From Nematostella vectensis (taxonomy: Eukaryota; Cnidaria; Anthozoa; Actiniaria; Edwardsiidae): DNA of 64,000 nucleotides. Location: positions 9,901,821 to 9,965,820 of the forward strand of contig NC_064043.1 in assembly GCF_932526225.1 (NCBI RefSeq), given 5' to 3'. Below the pieces are notes generated by a model that was not told where the DNA came from, did no database searches, and worked only from the letters and a program-made list of their open reading frames with translations. Positions 34,501 through 45,360 of this stretch are shown piece after piece (position 1 is the stretch's first letter; each line of letters begins with the position of its first letter). The position numbers were made by a program, and so were the translations under genes.

Positions 34501-37337
34501 AGTGTAAGACAACTAAGATAGATCACTTACCAAGATAGATGGGTCAAAACAATCTGAAAATTTTATTAACATTTATTTTTTTATTTTTGGAGGTGGTTTA
34601 ATAGTTTCCCCCTTGTGCATACTTAGAAGCGTTATATGTTACAAAATACTTTTAGGTTAAAACCTTGTATTGATTCCTCTAAACGAAAGCCCATTTTTTT
34701 ATTTCCAGACGGTGATGTTCAAATCATACTTGCTTAGCATGGGAATTGACAACCCAGTCACTAGGTAACATGAGTATAGCTTTTTTTCTTCTTTTACTGT
34801 AAACTCCTCTGCTTATCATACCTCAATATATTTAGAGATACAGTTGGTACAGGGGCTAACTACCACAATGAGCTTGCCAAAGAACTTGGGAAATTCTTAG
34901 ATGCCATTATCAAGGTAAGTACTTGCGCCAAAATTTATTGCAACAAGCATTGAATAAACTGTACAGATGATAGGACAGAAGACACCTCTGTGTTAAAGAT
35001 TATGTTAGAGGCCTTTCTCCTACTAAGTAAAGACACTGGACTATTGTGCAGAATACATATTTCTTCACAGTACATCATAGTACATTTTTTTCACGAAAAT
35101 GGATCTTAACTATGACTGTTTGTTTTCTAATTTAGGATGAAGGAGGTATGATGGCTCTAAGCGATGTGTATTGTCGATTTAACAGAGCCAGAGGCATGGA
35201 GGTAGGAATATACAACAAAACAATACTGTAATAATTGTGGATTTTTTACAAATTAAAAAGTACATTTGCTTTAACTCACATATTTACAGGCTGCATAGCA
35301 CCCCACAGATCCACTGACAGGCCAGGCCATGCACCAGACAGTTTAAAGTCATTGGTTATAGCCCTCTGACCAAGGTTTTCACAGCCTCCCCTTAAAAACC
35401 ATCCTGCCCTCAAGTTCATGGTTTCTGATGGAGGAAATTGACCTTGAACCAAGCATATGATAATACCATTGAACCATTAGCTAAACTATGCAAGCATCAA
35501 CATGTCCAGAGTAACTGCAACTCCAATCACTCTTCTTTTGTTGTTGTTGTTGTTGTTGTCTTATAGCTTGTATCACCTGAAGACCTGGTGAATGCTTCAC
35601 AACAATTTGAGAAACTTAGAATACCGCTGAGGTGAATTTGAGCCCTATTTCTCTTACATTGGTAGAGGCTTGTTACTTACCTTTTTTTTGTCCATTGTCA
35701 GGCTGCGTCGGTTTGACAGTGGTGTCCTTGTTGTGCAGTCAATCTCCCATAGCGACGAGGAAGTCGTCATCAGCACCAAAAAAGCTGTAAGTGCTGTTGT
35801 ATGTAGCGTGATGGTAACCTTTCTTTGATTTAATGTCCTTTTGAGTGTAGACTATTATATTGAGGACACAGAAAACAGGCCATGCTGAACAACTTTGACC
35901 AATCAGATTCGGCTTGAACACCGTAAACATTTTGAAAAAAAAAACAGTTCAGCCAATAAGAAACGGGGGTTGTTTATTTGATCTTGTACGTATAGTGGAT
36001 CGTGGGAAGGAACGTTAAGCGTTTTTCATTGGCTAAACTTTTTTCCCAAAATGTTTACGGTGTTCAAGCCGAATCTGATTGGTCAAAGTTGTTCAGCATG
36101 GCCCGCTTTCTCTGTCCTCGCTGTAAGGCTGAACGTTATTGATTCCCGAGGAATAGTGGAAAGAAATGGCAACCAAATGTTTACATTTAGACTTGGTTTT
36201 GACACTTTTCTTTTAATAACCATCCCATATGGAAATAGGCCATTCCAGCTATAAGCTTGTGCACATTACTGTACATTAGAAACCTACCCCAACTACCAGA
36301 ATGCGGCACATGTCTCTTTAAGCTTCCACCAAACAAAATGTGTGCTGCATGACAGTAGTAGTTGAGGTAGGTTTCCATGTCAAGTGTGTGTGCAGTCTTA
36401 TAGCTGCAGAAACTATGATGATCCATAAAAAAATATATCTAATGAATTTGGGGCAAATAAGGAAGATGTGTGGATGTCTATTTTTGTGTGTATTAATACT
36501 TATGCTGTTTGAGCGTAGCCTAAACATTCCATTCAATTAACGCATTACCCGATCCTGCTGATCAAAGCTTGTTCACAACTATTGTCTACATTCCGTGAAT
36601 GTACTAACAGCTCGATGACAAGGGCTCCTTGACCGCGGAAGAGCTGGCGCATTTTGCTGAAGTGTCTGTCATGCTTGCCAAGGAGAGGTACGTCATATCA
36701 TAGTATATTGTAGATGTACAGTGTAACCTCAATATAACGAACATCTATTAAGCGGACACCCTCCTTATAACATACACAAAAGTCGGATTTTAAATTATTA
36801 AGTGCAACTCTTTAAATAGGACCTGCATATGAGGACACATTCAATGATAATAAAAGAAAACTTGTTTGTTTGACTCGTGCTATCAGTACCGACATGCAAC
36901 TCAAACAAAGGAAGCCCAATCATGAAAAGGGCTAGAAAAACCTTTTCCTATGCTTTCTTTAACTGATTGAGATGGCCCACCTTACTGCGCTTTTGAGAAC
37001 TCTTGCCAACAGTTTCTTTAACCCATTCTTATTTCCGGCAATCAAGTTTTGAATTTGTAACGGAACACATTTTGGATTGGTCAAATGTTTTGGTGAGATT
37101 GCGCGATTGTTATCCGAGCAAGTGTGTCCGAATGAAAACAGTTTAAGGCTTTAGATGGACGGAATCTGTATTATATTTTGCGCTTGGAATTCACGAGTGT
37201 GAGGTTTCAGGTTTTACTCAAAATCGCTTTCTCCCATTAGGTTAGTTGTCACTGAAAAAGCCGGCAAAGCGTGTAGAGACGACAGTGTGGAGGGCTTGCG
37301 CTTTTATCCGAACCTCTTCGCAGAACGAGAAGCTTAA
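31516..37337 (+). CDS. VPS36: ESCRT-II subunit VPS36 (EAP45)
   Basis: Fifteen exons join in frame to 388 residues (human 386): 31516-31620, 31736-31804, 31933-32003, 32430-32544, 33100-33183, 33981-34067, 34140-34172, 34292-34369, 34709-34764, 34836-34914, 35136-35201, 35567-35631, 35702-35786, 36611-36687 and 37241-37337. VPS36 carries ubiquitinated cargo into multivesicular bodies as part of ESCRT-II with VPS22 and VPS25. The N-terminal GLUE domain, about 1-135 ([34 protein letters not shown]), binds phosphoinositide and ubiquitin; no NZF insertion is seen, as in animal forms. A linker with [10 protein letters not shown] follows, then the two winged-helix domains of the core ([41 protein letters not shown], ending [14 protein letters not shown]). 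Intron 1 appears to start with GC, the other introns with GT. Confidence 0.97.
33425..33560 (+). repeat. LINE 3' tail fragment in VPS36 intron 5
   Basis: The core AGATTAGCTTTTTAGTTA, TCTAGACAGCCAGTACCC and the end GTACAAATAAATATATTGTA match the 3' UTR of the LINE at 9150-12366, with moderate divergence. It is an old truncated copy of the same or a sister family, or a SINE that borrows this tail. Confidence 0.75.
35862..36119. mobile_element. palindromic MITE-like element in VPS36 intron 13
   Basis: The arms of about 85-100 bp are near-perfect inverted copies. The left arm has CATGCTGAACAACTTTGACC, AATCAGATTCGGCTTGAACA and CCGTAAACATTTTG; the right arm has the reverse. A loop of roughly 60-80 bp separates them. 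The two 60-odd-residue ORFs in this place, one per strand, start with the same sequence only because the arms are the same DNA. Confidence 0.88.
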
Positions 37338-38254
37338 GTGGGAAGATTCGTTCGCTGCTTGGAGATCCTGTGGTCTTTCAGTGTCCTTCCAAAGAAGCAC
37401 GGGTTAACCAAAATGAATCGTAGAAGATAGTGAAATTAATTGTGAAAGAAAAATCTACGAGCTTTGTGGCCGCCAACAATGTTGGAAGCAGTCATGTTTG
37501 GAGTTAATAAGATTCTAGTATAATCAGAGCCGTTCCTCTAGCATATGTGCAAGTCGAATCTGCTCATACTTACAGATCTAGTGTATGGACATATATGAGG
37601 GAGCTATGGGCCTCTCTCATCCAGAAGAATGAGGGTTCGCCAACGCCTGTTCCGCTCAATTTCTAATCAAGGCGCTGGTGTTCATGAAGGGCCAACAATA
37701 CCACGACAAGTTCTTTTATAATGAACCTTAATTTTATGAGAAGAAACATTGTAGAAATCCCCAAAAAGGAATGGGAAACACACGAATAGTATCAGAGGAA
37801 TCGAGTAAGAAGCGTCAGTCAGTGACACATAAATAAGAGTCCGATTGTTCGCCAGCTGATTCTTCCCCCCGATTTCCTTAGGAAAGTACCCCGACAACAG
37901 TCCCTCTCTTTCAGGGTATGGCGCTTATCTAGAATTACACAATGTCATTTTTTTGTGAAATTTGTATCTATTTTCAATAATCAGTGTTGGTTTGAGAAAA
38001 ATACAAACTACATAGGTTTCCCTACAGGTCTGTTTCGTGGTTGCCCACTCATCAGGGGATTTAATGAGAATATTCCTACCATCGTATATATACTATTAAC
38101 ATTGAAATTTACATAATAATAGACTGATAGTTTTAGCTAAGGCGGTAAGAGGAACAATAGCGAGTTACATTAAATATGCGGGGCGAAAACTAACAGTGCG
38201 GAACGTGTGAAAAATTGATAGCGCGAAAATTTAATGGTGACGGGATTAACAGTT

Positions 38255-39115
38255 CTAATTGTTTCGTAGCAGGGCTTTGTTTCTGTGGCGGCACGAGGAC
38301 ACGAGTTCATTGCGTTTATTTAGAGTTGATAGTTTGGGTTGGCAAATGATCGTCAGCTTTTCCTTGAGGCAGAGGTTGCAACGCTTAGTGGTACTGTTGT
38401 AGGCGGAGTGGGAAGAAAGAATGCGCCATGAAATAAAGTACTCAATCATGCTGTCCTTGAGAGTCCAGACGTGTTTGCTGAGTTCGGTGGAGTTTCTGTG
38501 TTTGGCGTGTCGGAATGATGCGGTGTGGTTTCTGTACCTGGTCTTGAAGCTGTTTTCAGTGAGCCCGACGTATGTTTCCGAGGTGTTGTTGTCTTTTCGA
38601 GTTACGGTAGCTTGGTAGATAACAGATGTCTGTAGGCAGTTTCCGTCTAGAGGGCAGGTGTCTTTCTGTCGGCAGTTGCATGTCTTGTTGTTGGTAGTGG
38701 TAGGGGCGGAGCTGGCGGTCTCGGTAGCCGACGATGCGGTGATGATGCGCTTGTTGTGGTTGTCGATGATCTGTTTGGTGTTGTTCATGCAGCTGTAACT
38801 GATTTTGATGGTGTTTCTGTTGAAGATTTTACGGAGGTGGTTGTCTTTCGGGAAGTGTTTGTCTATCAGGGTGAGGAATCTGTGGCCGATGTTGGTGCTG
38901 GTGTTCTTGCTGAAGGGCGGGTTGTACCATAGGATGTTGTTGCGTTTGCGGGTTTTACGGTTGGTTACGGTGTTGGGTTCGTAGCGTAGCGTGTAGTTGT
39001 ATCCGCTATCGTCGAGTGCTTTCTGGTAAGGTGGCGCGGTCTGGTCAAAGGAGGCTTGGTCTGAAGATAGGGCTTGTTTGTTTGCCAAACAAGTTGTCAA
39101 TTTCCTAGACGTCAC
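38255..39115 (-). CDS. Penelope-like element: RT end plus GIY-YIG endonuclease (5' truncated)
   Basis: This 286-codon frame starts in the dimer centre, so the first residues are not native. About residues 20-45 match the end of the RT thumb (SSDQASFDQTAPPYQKALDD). A linker follows with NILWYNPPFSKN, typical of Penelope-like elements. Next is a cysteine motif (CNCRQKDTCPLDGNC), then the GIY-YIG-type nuclease core (YQATV, SETYVGLTENSFKTRYRNH, LSKHVW). The nuclease would make the target cut. The RT catalytic part is missing, so the product cannot act alone. Confidence 0.88.
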   Translation of the reverse strand: MTSRKLTTCLANKQALSSDQASFDQTAPPYQKALDDSGYNYTLRYEPNTVTNRKTRKRNNILWYNPPFSKNTSTNIGHRFLTLIDKHFPKDNHLRKIFNRNTIKISYSCMNNTKQIIDNHNKRIITASSATETASSAPTTTNNKTCNCRQKDTCPLDGNCLQTSVIYQATVTRKDNNTSETYVGLTENSFKTRYRNHTASFRHAKHRNSTELSKHVWTLKDSMIEYFISWRILSSHSAYNSTTKRCNLCLKEKLTIICQPKLSTLNKRNELVSSCRHRNKALLRNN

Positions 39116-40066
39116 CCTCGACCCAAAACGTAATGCACACCAGCCTTATACAAAGCCGAACTCCTCGCTACAATATGTCCACCGTGAGAGCAACCACCCG
39201 CCCTCCATCACCAAGAACATCCCTGCTGGTATCAACAGACGCCTATCTGCCCTATCTTCAGACCAAGCCTCCTTTGACCAGACCGCGCCACCTTACCAGA
39301 AAGCACTCGACGATAGCGGATACAATTAACGCTACGCTACGAACCCAACACCGTAACCAACCGTAAAACCCGCAAACGCAACAACATCCTATGGTACAAC
39401 CCGCCCTTCAGCAAGAACACCAGCACCAACATCGGCCACAGATTCCTCACCCTGATAGACAAACACTTCCCGAAAGACAACCACCTCCGTAAAATCTTCA
39501 ACAGAAACACCATCAAAATCAGTTACAGCTGCATGAACAACACCAAACAGATCATCGACAACCACAACAAGCGCATCATCACCGCATCGTCGGCTACCGA
39601 GACCGCCAGCTCCGCCCCTACCACTACCAACAACAAGACATGCAACTGCCGACAGAAAGACACCTGCCCTCTAGACGGAAACTGCCTACAGACATCTGTT
39701 ATCTACCAAGCTACCGTAACTCGAAAAGACAACAACACCTCGGAAACATACGTCGGGCTCACTGAAAACAGCTTCAAGACCAGGTACAGAAACCACACCG
39801 CATCATTCCGACACGCCAAACACAGAAACTCCACCGAACTCAGCAAACACGTCTGGACTCTCAAGGACAGCATGATTGAGTACTTTATTTCATGGCGCAT
39901 TCTTTCTTCCCACTCCGCCTACAACAGTACCACTAAGCGTTGCAACCTCTGCCTCAAGGAAAAGCTGACGATCATCTGCCAACCCAAACTATCAACTCTA
40001 AATAAACACAATGAACTCGTGTCCTCGTGCCGCCACAGAAACAAAGCCCTGCTACGAAACAATTAG
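39078..40066 (+). pseudogene. Penelope-like element copy with frameshift
   Basis: The plus-strand copy begins in the RT thumb region (VNFLDVTLDPKRNAHQPY, SNHPPSITKNIPAGINRR). It is broken near 39325-39332 by a 1-base loss against the minus copy, which gives a stop after DDSGYN. The nuclease part stays open from 39533 to 40066 and differs from the other copy at only a few residues (for example NKHNE for NKRNE). Confidence 0.88.
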
Positions 40067-40412
40067 AACTGTTAATCCCGTCACCATTAAATTTTCGCGC
40101 TATCAATTTTTCACACGTTCCGCACTGTTAGTTTTCGCCCCGCATATTTAATGTAACTCGCTATTGTTCCTCTTACCGCCTTAGCTAAAACTATCAGTCT
40201 ATTATTATGTAAATTTCAATGTTAATAGTATATATACGATGGTAGGAATATTCTCATTAAATCCCCTGATGAGTGGGCAACCACGAAACAGACCTGTAGG
40301 GAAACCTATGTAGTTTGTATTTTTCTCAAACCAACACTATACACCGCTCTACTTTCGAGTATTGAGCACTTTCTATGAAAGCCTTCAACCATCATTTTAT
40401 TTTCAATAATCA

Positions 40413-41517
40413 TGTATAGTAAACTTGACAATTCAAAAACGAGTAGCGAATACTCAAAAGATGCAAATAACTACACCATTTTTGGGTCCATCGAGTTCCT
40501 TGCTTGTTGTCGAGCAAAACACAGAAAAAGTACTTTGTTTCTCCGATGATCTTTTTTATTTATATACGACGATAATTCTTCCGATGATGACTTGTTATAA
40601 CTTTCCAATTCGACTTTCGATTCGACTATTCAACTATATTAAAAAAAACTCACGACGATACTAACGCTTCTCCTTTTATACTCTTCTGTTTACTAAATAT
40701 AGCTAATTACCTAATATTCTAGAATTAACCTAACGCTATTTTTGGAATTTTCTCTTCACTTATGAACTTTCCTGAACTTATGTGATTTTACTAACGCTCA
40801 CGCGAGCAAGATCTAGTAACTACTAAATGGCTTTTCATTTGTATTTGTCACGCTACATTCTAGAACACTCTAGAACTAATCTCTGTATCAAATAAACAAT
40901 ATCGCGTGACTGCGAACTTTCACGAAATATCTACAAAATATGTCTTATTTACAAAGACTTATCCGACTATTCTAGAACTAACAATCTAGACCCTACTTTT
41001 TACAATACTAGAACTTACTAGAATTTCATATCTACAAACACACTTATAAATAATATATTCTAAGGTCCATTTACTTAGTCCTTCATAATATTGCTCACAC
41101 AATGGGAGTGATATAATGCGAAAAAAGATTTGGAGATTCTTCTATGAGAAAATACCAATTTAGTTTGCTTGGGGGAGGGGAGGGGGTAATTGCCCTCCAT
41201 CCGTCCACCACTAGCTAGATCAAGTAAATAAAGCATGCTAGAAAAAAATCACTGAGACCAATACTATTGCAGTTTAAGATAATTTTGCATTAATCAATCG
41301 CTTTCATTTATGACATTAAAATATTTGTTGACAAATTTGTCTTTATCACAATTATTTGGCGCAAACGACAGTTAACCCTGTAGTGCATGGTAACGATAAG
41401 TCGCTCTGAATCAGGCTTGAATTAAAAGTCCGAAACTTTTGTGTATTTTGCGACTCTGTTTTGGTTTTACTTAATCATCTTCAATCGCCAAAACGATTAA
41501 TTAATCCATAAAACTAA
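40413..41517. other. intergenic, AT-rich, no gene recognised
   Basis: The stretch between the Penelope dimer and the PAN/F5/8C stop codon holds repeated TCTAGAAC and ACTAGAAC words at about 40720-41030 but no clear unit. The 79-residue ORF at 40425-40664 has no family resemblance. The 3' UTR of the minus-strand gene must lie near its upper end. Confidence 0.5.
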
Positions 41518-44500
41518 CTACACAATCGCTGTCTGATCCGCTGTTTGAAAAGAGGGGGAAAAAAGAGCATGCTCTCGACTACAGCCATAAAGTTCCATCC
41601 TGAGGCCGATTTGCTGGTTCCAAGCCTTCACCACGAGGGCCACGTATCTAGCCTGCACTCCATGCGCGCCCGCGATCACGTGAGTCACTACAGTCTCCTG
41701 ATCAGAATTGCCAGTTAATTCCTTGGGGAAAGGAAATACAAATTCTCTTAGTTTCAAACTTGTCAACTGTGTGTCAGGTTATTTTTATTCAGAATCACCT
41801 TGACAGATTTGGGAAGAAAGACAATAAGGATGATGCGTATTACTTCTGATTAACATGAACTTTAAATTCAACCGGCCACTGTAGCGCGTCGTACTTCAAA
41901 AACAAATTATCTTTTTTTATCAAAGTGGCAATCCATCAGTTTACTTCCGTCGGACCGGCGAATACCTTAACCGATAAAAGACATCCGCTCTCTAAATTAT
42001 CAGTCACAAGTTCAAAGAAACTGCTTTTTACAATTTTGAAATATTCGCGTTTTCCGTTTAAGATCATCGAAAATTGTTACGTTATTGACCGGACTAAACT
42101 GGTGGCATAGCCGCTTTGAACTATTCGACTGGGAAAGCATCACGATCATTTACCTGGGTATAGACCCACTTGTTGCCGTCTGTACTATACTGACACTGGT
42201 AACGTGTCACCCAGAGATGTTTGCCCAATGGATTTTGGGGAATACCCTGAGTAGCCACTTTCCTGACAACAAACACTTTCTCCAAATCCACTTTGAAAAA
42301 TTCACCGACTTGCGAGGCGGCTGGCCGCCAACAACCCCAGGTGACACGGTGGACGAACTTGTTATTCAAACGGGCCCAGACGGGACTCCAATCAGCAGAC
42401 ATAAAGGAGGACGCTGTTAACTGCCTGTCTTCGATCGTTCCATCCTCCATACCTAGAGCAGACTCGCAGAGCACTATGGGAAGGAAAGATTGTTAAGCTT
42501 GTACCGCATACCTGTCAACTCTCCCGCATCAGGCGGGAGTCTCAAGATTTTCTACCCGCTCTCCCGCGTTGAGCACCAAATCTCCCGCTTTTTAGCGATT
42601 TTTATCGCTTCCGAAAAATTATTTTATAGAAAATCATCATTTTGCCTATTCTCTATTAAAATATTTGAAGCAATAATTCCCTTGCGTAGCGCAATTTATT
42701 TAACACCTTTGTGAGATCTATCAGTGGATTTGTTTGCAGGTTAAACCCACCCCTTCCCCAAAAAAATTAATATACCCCACCCCTCCCCCAGGTATGGTAC
42801 CGACACTGCTGAAAATCGCAGAACTAGTTCTCAGACTTTCTACAGAGCACAATTGCCCCCTTCCGACTAAATTCCTCCCTTTTCCGACTACGATACTCTT
42901 ACAGACTACCCCTTTTAGACAAATCGCCCCCACTAAGATCCCTCTTCAAAGTTAAATCCTTATATTACTTAAATAATACAAAATTTTCCCTTCAGGTTAG
43001 TTCTTCCAACATGCACGCACCCCTGAGTCAATAATCCTCCACACTCCCTTTTAGACTGAAATAAAGTTCAGCAAGCATGTAGAACTCCTAAAATATCCTA
43101 AAACCTTCAGCTATTCACACGAATTCCCAGCTCACCACATTTGATGTTTTCCTCATCCTCGATGAGGCACTCTGAGCCCGTGCTGCAAAATTTATTGCTG
43201 CAACTACGCAGCGGCTTGACGACAGCGAAGTATGTGCCTGGCTCTGGTTTGATGTGCTGTGGATGCGAGAGGTGCGACGCATTGTTCAGTTTGCACTCAG
43301 AACTGGAAAAATAAATATTGATTAATTTGAAACCTAGAAAGGGACGGTACGGTGAGATATTTGTCGACTGTGTGAGCTTGACCCAAAACAAATCCTAACC
43401 GAACTCGCCATGTATGTACTAACTTCCACCAGCTATATACTGGTGCGGAAGACACAACAGAGCTGAGCTCCACACCAAGTCCCCACTTGTGTGTATTGCT
43501 AGTAAGCACTGTCACTGAGGGTGGTCACTGCCAGAGGGTTTGCGTCCCATGGTTCTTTGACGTCCCTCCGGTTCAGGTTAGTGTAGTGCAGCTTGAAGAG
43601 ACGGGACCTCCGTTTTATTGTCCTTATCCGAGAAGACTGGAAACACGAGGGAATAACGTCAGTTCACTTGTGACACAAATTCGAATCAAGGCAGAAAAAA
43701 ATTCAAAGTTTGAGCAAGGATTCGAACCTGGGCCACAGCGATGAGAGGCCGACGCGCTAACACACTAGGCCACCCGTGCTTCCGCTGTCTCGCAGATCAC
43801 GGCACGTACAGTTTCACTCACAGATCACGGCACGTGCATTCTCACTCACAGGTCACGGCACGTGCATTCTCACTCACAGATCACGGCACGTACAGTCTCA
43901 CTCACAGATCACGGCACGTACAGTCTCACTTACAGATCACGGCACGTACAGTCTCACTCACAGATCACGGCACGTACAGTCTCACTCACAGATCACGGCA
44001 CGTACAGTCTCACTTACAGATCACGGCACGTACAGTCTCACTCACAGATCACGGCACGTGCATTCTTACTCACAGATCACGGCACGTACAGTCTCACTCA
44101 CAGATCACGGCATGTACAGTCTCACTCACGGATCACGACACGTACAGTCTCACTCACAGATCACGGCACGTACAGTCTCACTCACAGATCACGGCACGTA
44201 CAGTTTCACTCACAGATCACGGCACGTACAGTCTCACTCACAGATCACGGCATGTACATTCTCACTCACAGATCACGGCACGTACAGTCTCACTCACAGA
44301 TCACGGCACGTGCATTCTCACTCACAGATCACGAGACGTTTGTAAATAAATATTCTCATTGAGTGCTACTCACTGTGACTCTTTAAAGGTGACGGCCAAA
44401 CATTCGCTGTCACTCTCACAGGCATTTCGACATGCAGCTAGTGTCGCCATGGAAACGGTTCTGATCACGTGGACCTCTAGGCTTCTATTTGGTATTCCAC

Positions 44501-44579
44501 CTTTGATTGGACAGGATTGGGCTTTGGCACGTTGCCATAGTAACACAAAAATAGTCAAAATGAGGAGATTTGTAGGCAT
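41518..44579 (-). CDS. secreted PAN/apple plus F5/8 type C (discoidin) protein
   Basis: Four exons join in frame to 298 residues: 44579-44374, 43302-43136, 42473-42154 and 41721-41518. Residues 1-20 form a signal peptide (LLILTIFVLLW, cleavage near AKAQ). A PAN/apple-like domain follows from Cys23 to about 105 (ACRNACESDSECLAVTF, then YFAVVKP). A short cysteine-rich link SCSNKFCSTGSECLIEDEEN may be a damaged EGF repeat. An F5/8C domain runs from Cys127 to Cys278 (LGMEDGTIEDRQLTASS, GCWRPA, TQGIPQNPLGKHLWVTRYQC, YSTDGNKWVY, TGNSDQETVVTHV, RMELYGC). Such domains bind lipids, glycans or matrix outside the cell. The combination is compact and seems complete, with a stop 20 residues after the domain. 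The exact ligand is unknown. Intron 1 holds a SINE and a 28-bp minisatellite. Intron 2 holds a stretch rich in CTCCCGC (42515-42590) that looks like a dispersed repeat. Confidence 0.9.
43510..43785 (-). mobile_element. tRNA-derived SINE
   Basis: The minus strand begins GCACGGGTGGCCTAGTGTG with TTAGCGCGTCGGCCTCTCAT and then GGTTCGAATCC. These are an A-box and B-box arrangement close to a Leu/Ser-type tRNA. A non-tRNA body follows, with GGACGTCAAAGAACC and CTGGCAGTGACCACCCTCAG. The 3' limit is approximate. It abuts the 28-bp minisatellite. Confidence 0.7.
43793..44346. repeat. 28-bp minisatellite, about 20 copies
   Basis: The unit starts CAGATCACGGCACGTACAGT and ends CTCACTCA. Variants are limited to a few sites (TACAGT or TGCATT, CTCACT or CTTACT). 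It lies in intron 1 of the PAN/F5/8C gene. All three plus-strand frames are open, giving false ORFs of 166-202 residues. The period is not a multiple of 3 and no start context or family is seen, so it is not called coding. Confidence 0.96.
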
Positions 44580-44877
44580 TTCCTCATTAACCTAAAAATA
44601 AATGTAAAGAGTTTAAATGTTAAGACCCGGATCATACGTGATAGCCATCTTTTTAAAGTTTGCGTGACATTGGCCCGAAAATAAGTTGAGATTTTCATAA
44701 CACCAATGTAGATGTGTCATGGTGTTTGAAACCTTAAAACTATATTTTCGTTCAAACTCTGACAGAGGCCAACGGCAAAACTAGGGCCCGTTTAGGAATT
44801 TAGCGGTGGGGGTGAACGAAATGCAACTTTACAAGCAGTAGATTCTTGTTTGGCTTAATATACACTAGCCTAGGGCC

Positions 44878-45360
44878 TATTAGCACTAGGCAAAAGTTTG
44901 TTTGTTTTGACAAAAATTAGCTTGAAACATGTGCGAATGCGCTTGTTCGACCAGGACAATTTTTGTGCAGCCGAACAATCTTCAAAGGCGCCGCTGTATT
45001 GCTCTGGAGCTCGCCAGAACTAGGCCAAACGTCAAATCTGTCAGGTTTTTTAATTAACACCCAGCTTGACTTGGGCAGAAGTTGTTGTTCATGATATTCA
45101 TAAAATGAATTTACTACCAAGGCGATGAGTTGTGCAAAAATATTCCAAGGAAGCATTGTGATCAAACGTAAACAAATTCTGCAACTCGGCTTTTTCGCGT
45201 GAGAAATCCGGGTCTAATTTTGAATGACGTTTGGGTGGCGTTCGGCTTTTTGTTTGACCTCTAGTGCGAATGCGATTTACAAGCCAATCGATCGGCCAGG
45301 ACAAAATTTGGCTTGCTGTTTGTCCCGGCCAGACAAACTTTGTCCTCCTAGTGCTATTAG
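44878..45360. mobile_element. about 480-bp element with inverted ends
   Basis: The left end TATTAGCACTAGGCAAAAGT and the right end CAAACTTTGTCCTCCTAGTG followed by CTATTAG are inverted with gaps. Internal words (GTGCGAATGCG twice; CGACCAGGACAA and CGGCCAGGACAA) are repeated. Family unknown. Bases 44580-44877 upstream of the PAN/F5/8C start show nothing else. Confidence 0.55.

Larger units (their letters stand above)
37984..40397. mobile_element. Penelope-like retroelement, inverted dimer
   Basis: Two 5'-truncated copies point away from each other: minus strand 39070-37984 and plus strand 39075-40397. Their shared arms (37984-39070 and 39251-40338) are nearly identical. The whole is flanked by a perfect 15-bp direct repeat, TATTTTCAATAATCA (37969-37983 and 40398-40412), so it entered as one event. 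Each copy codes for a RT tail plus a GIY-YIG endonuclease. The plus copy has about 180 bp more of the RT and about 59 bp more at its 3' end (40339-40397). Confidence 0.93.

Noticed and set aside
35739..36254. Two similar 63-67 residue ORFs on opposite strands, like a duplicated gene
   Set aside because: They share sequence only because they lie in the two arms of a palindromic element.
42085..42420. A 111-residue plus-strand ORF
   Set aside because: It is the antisense shadow of the F5/8C exon 42473-42154.
43741..44362. Three overlapping ORFs of 166-202 residues
   Set aside because: They are the three frames of the 28-bp minisatellite, with no start context, homology or splice support.
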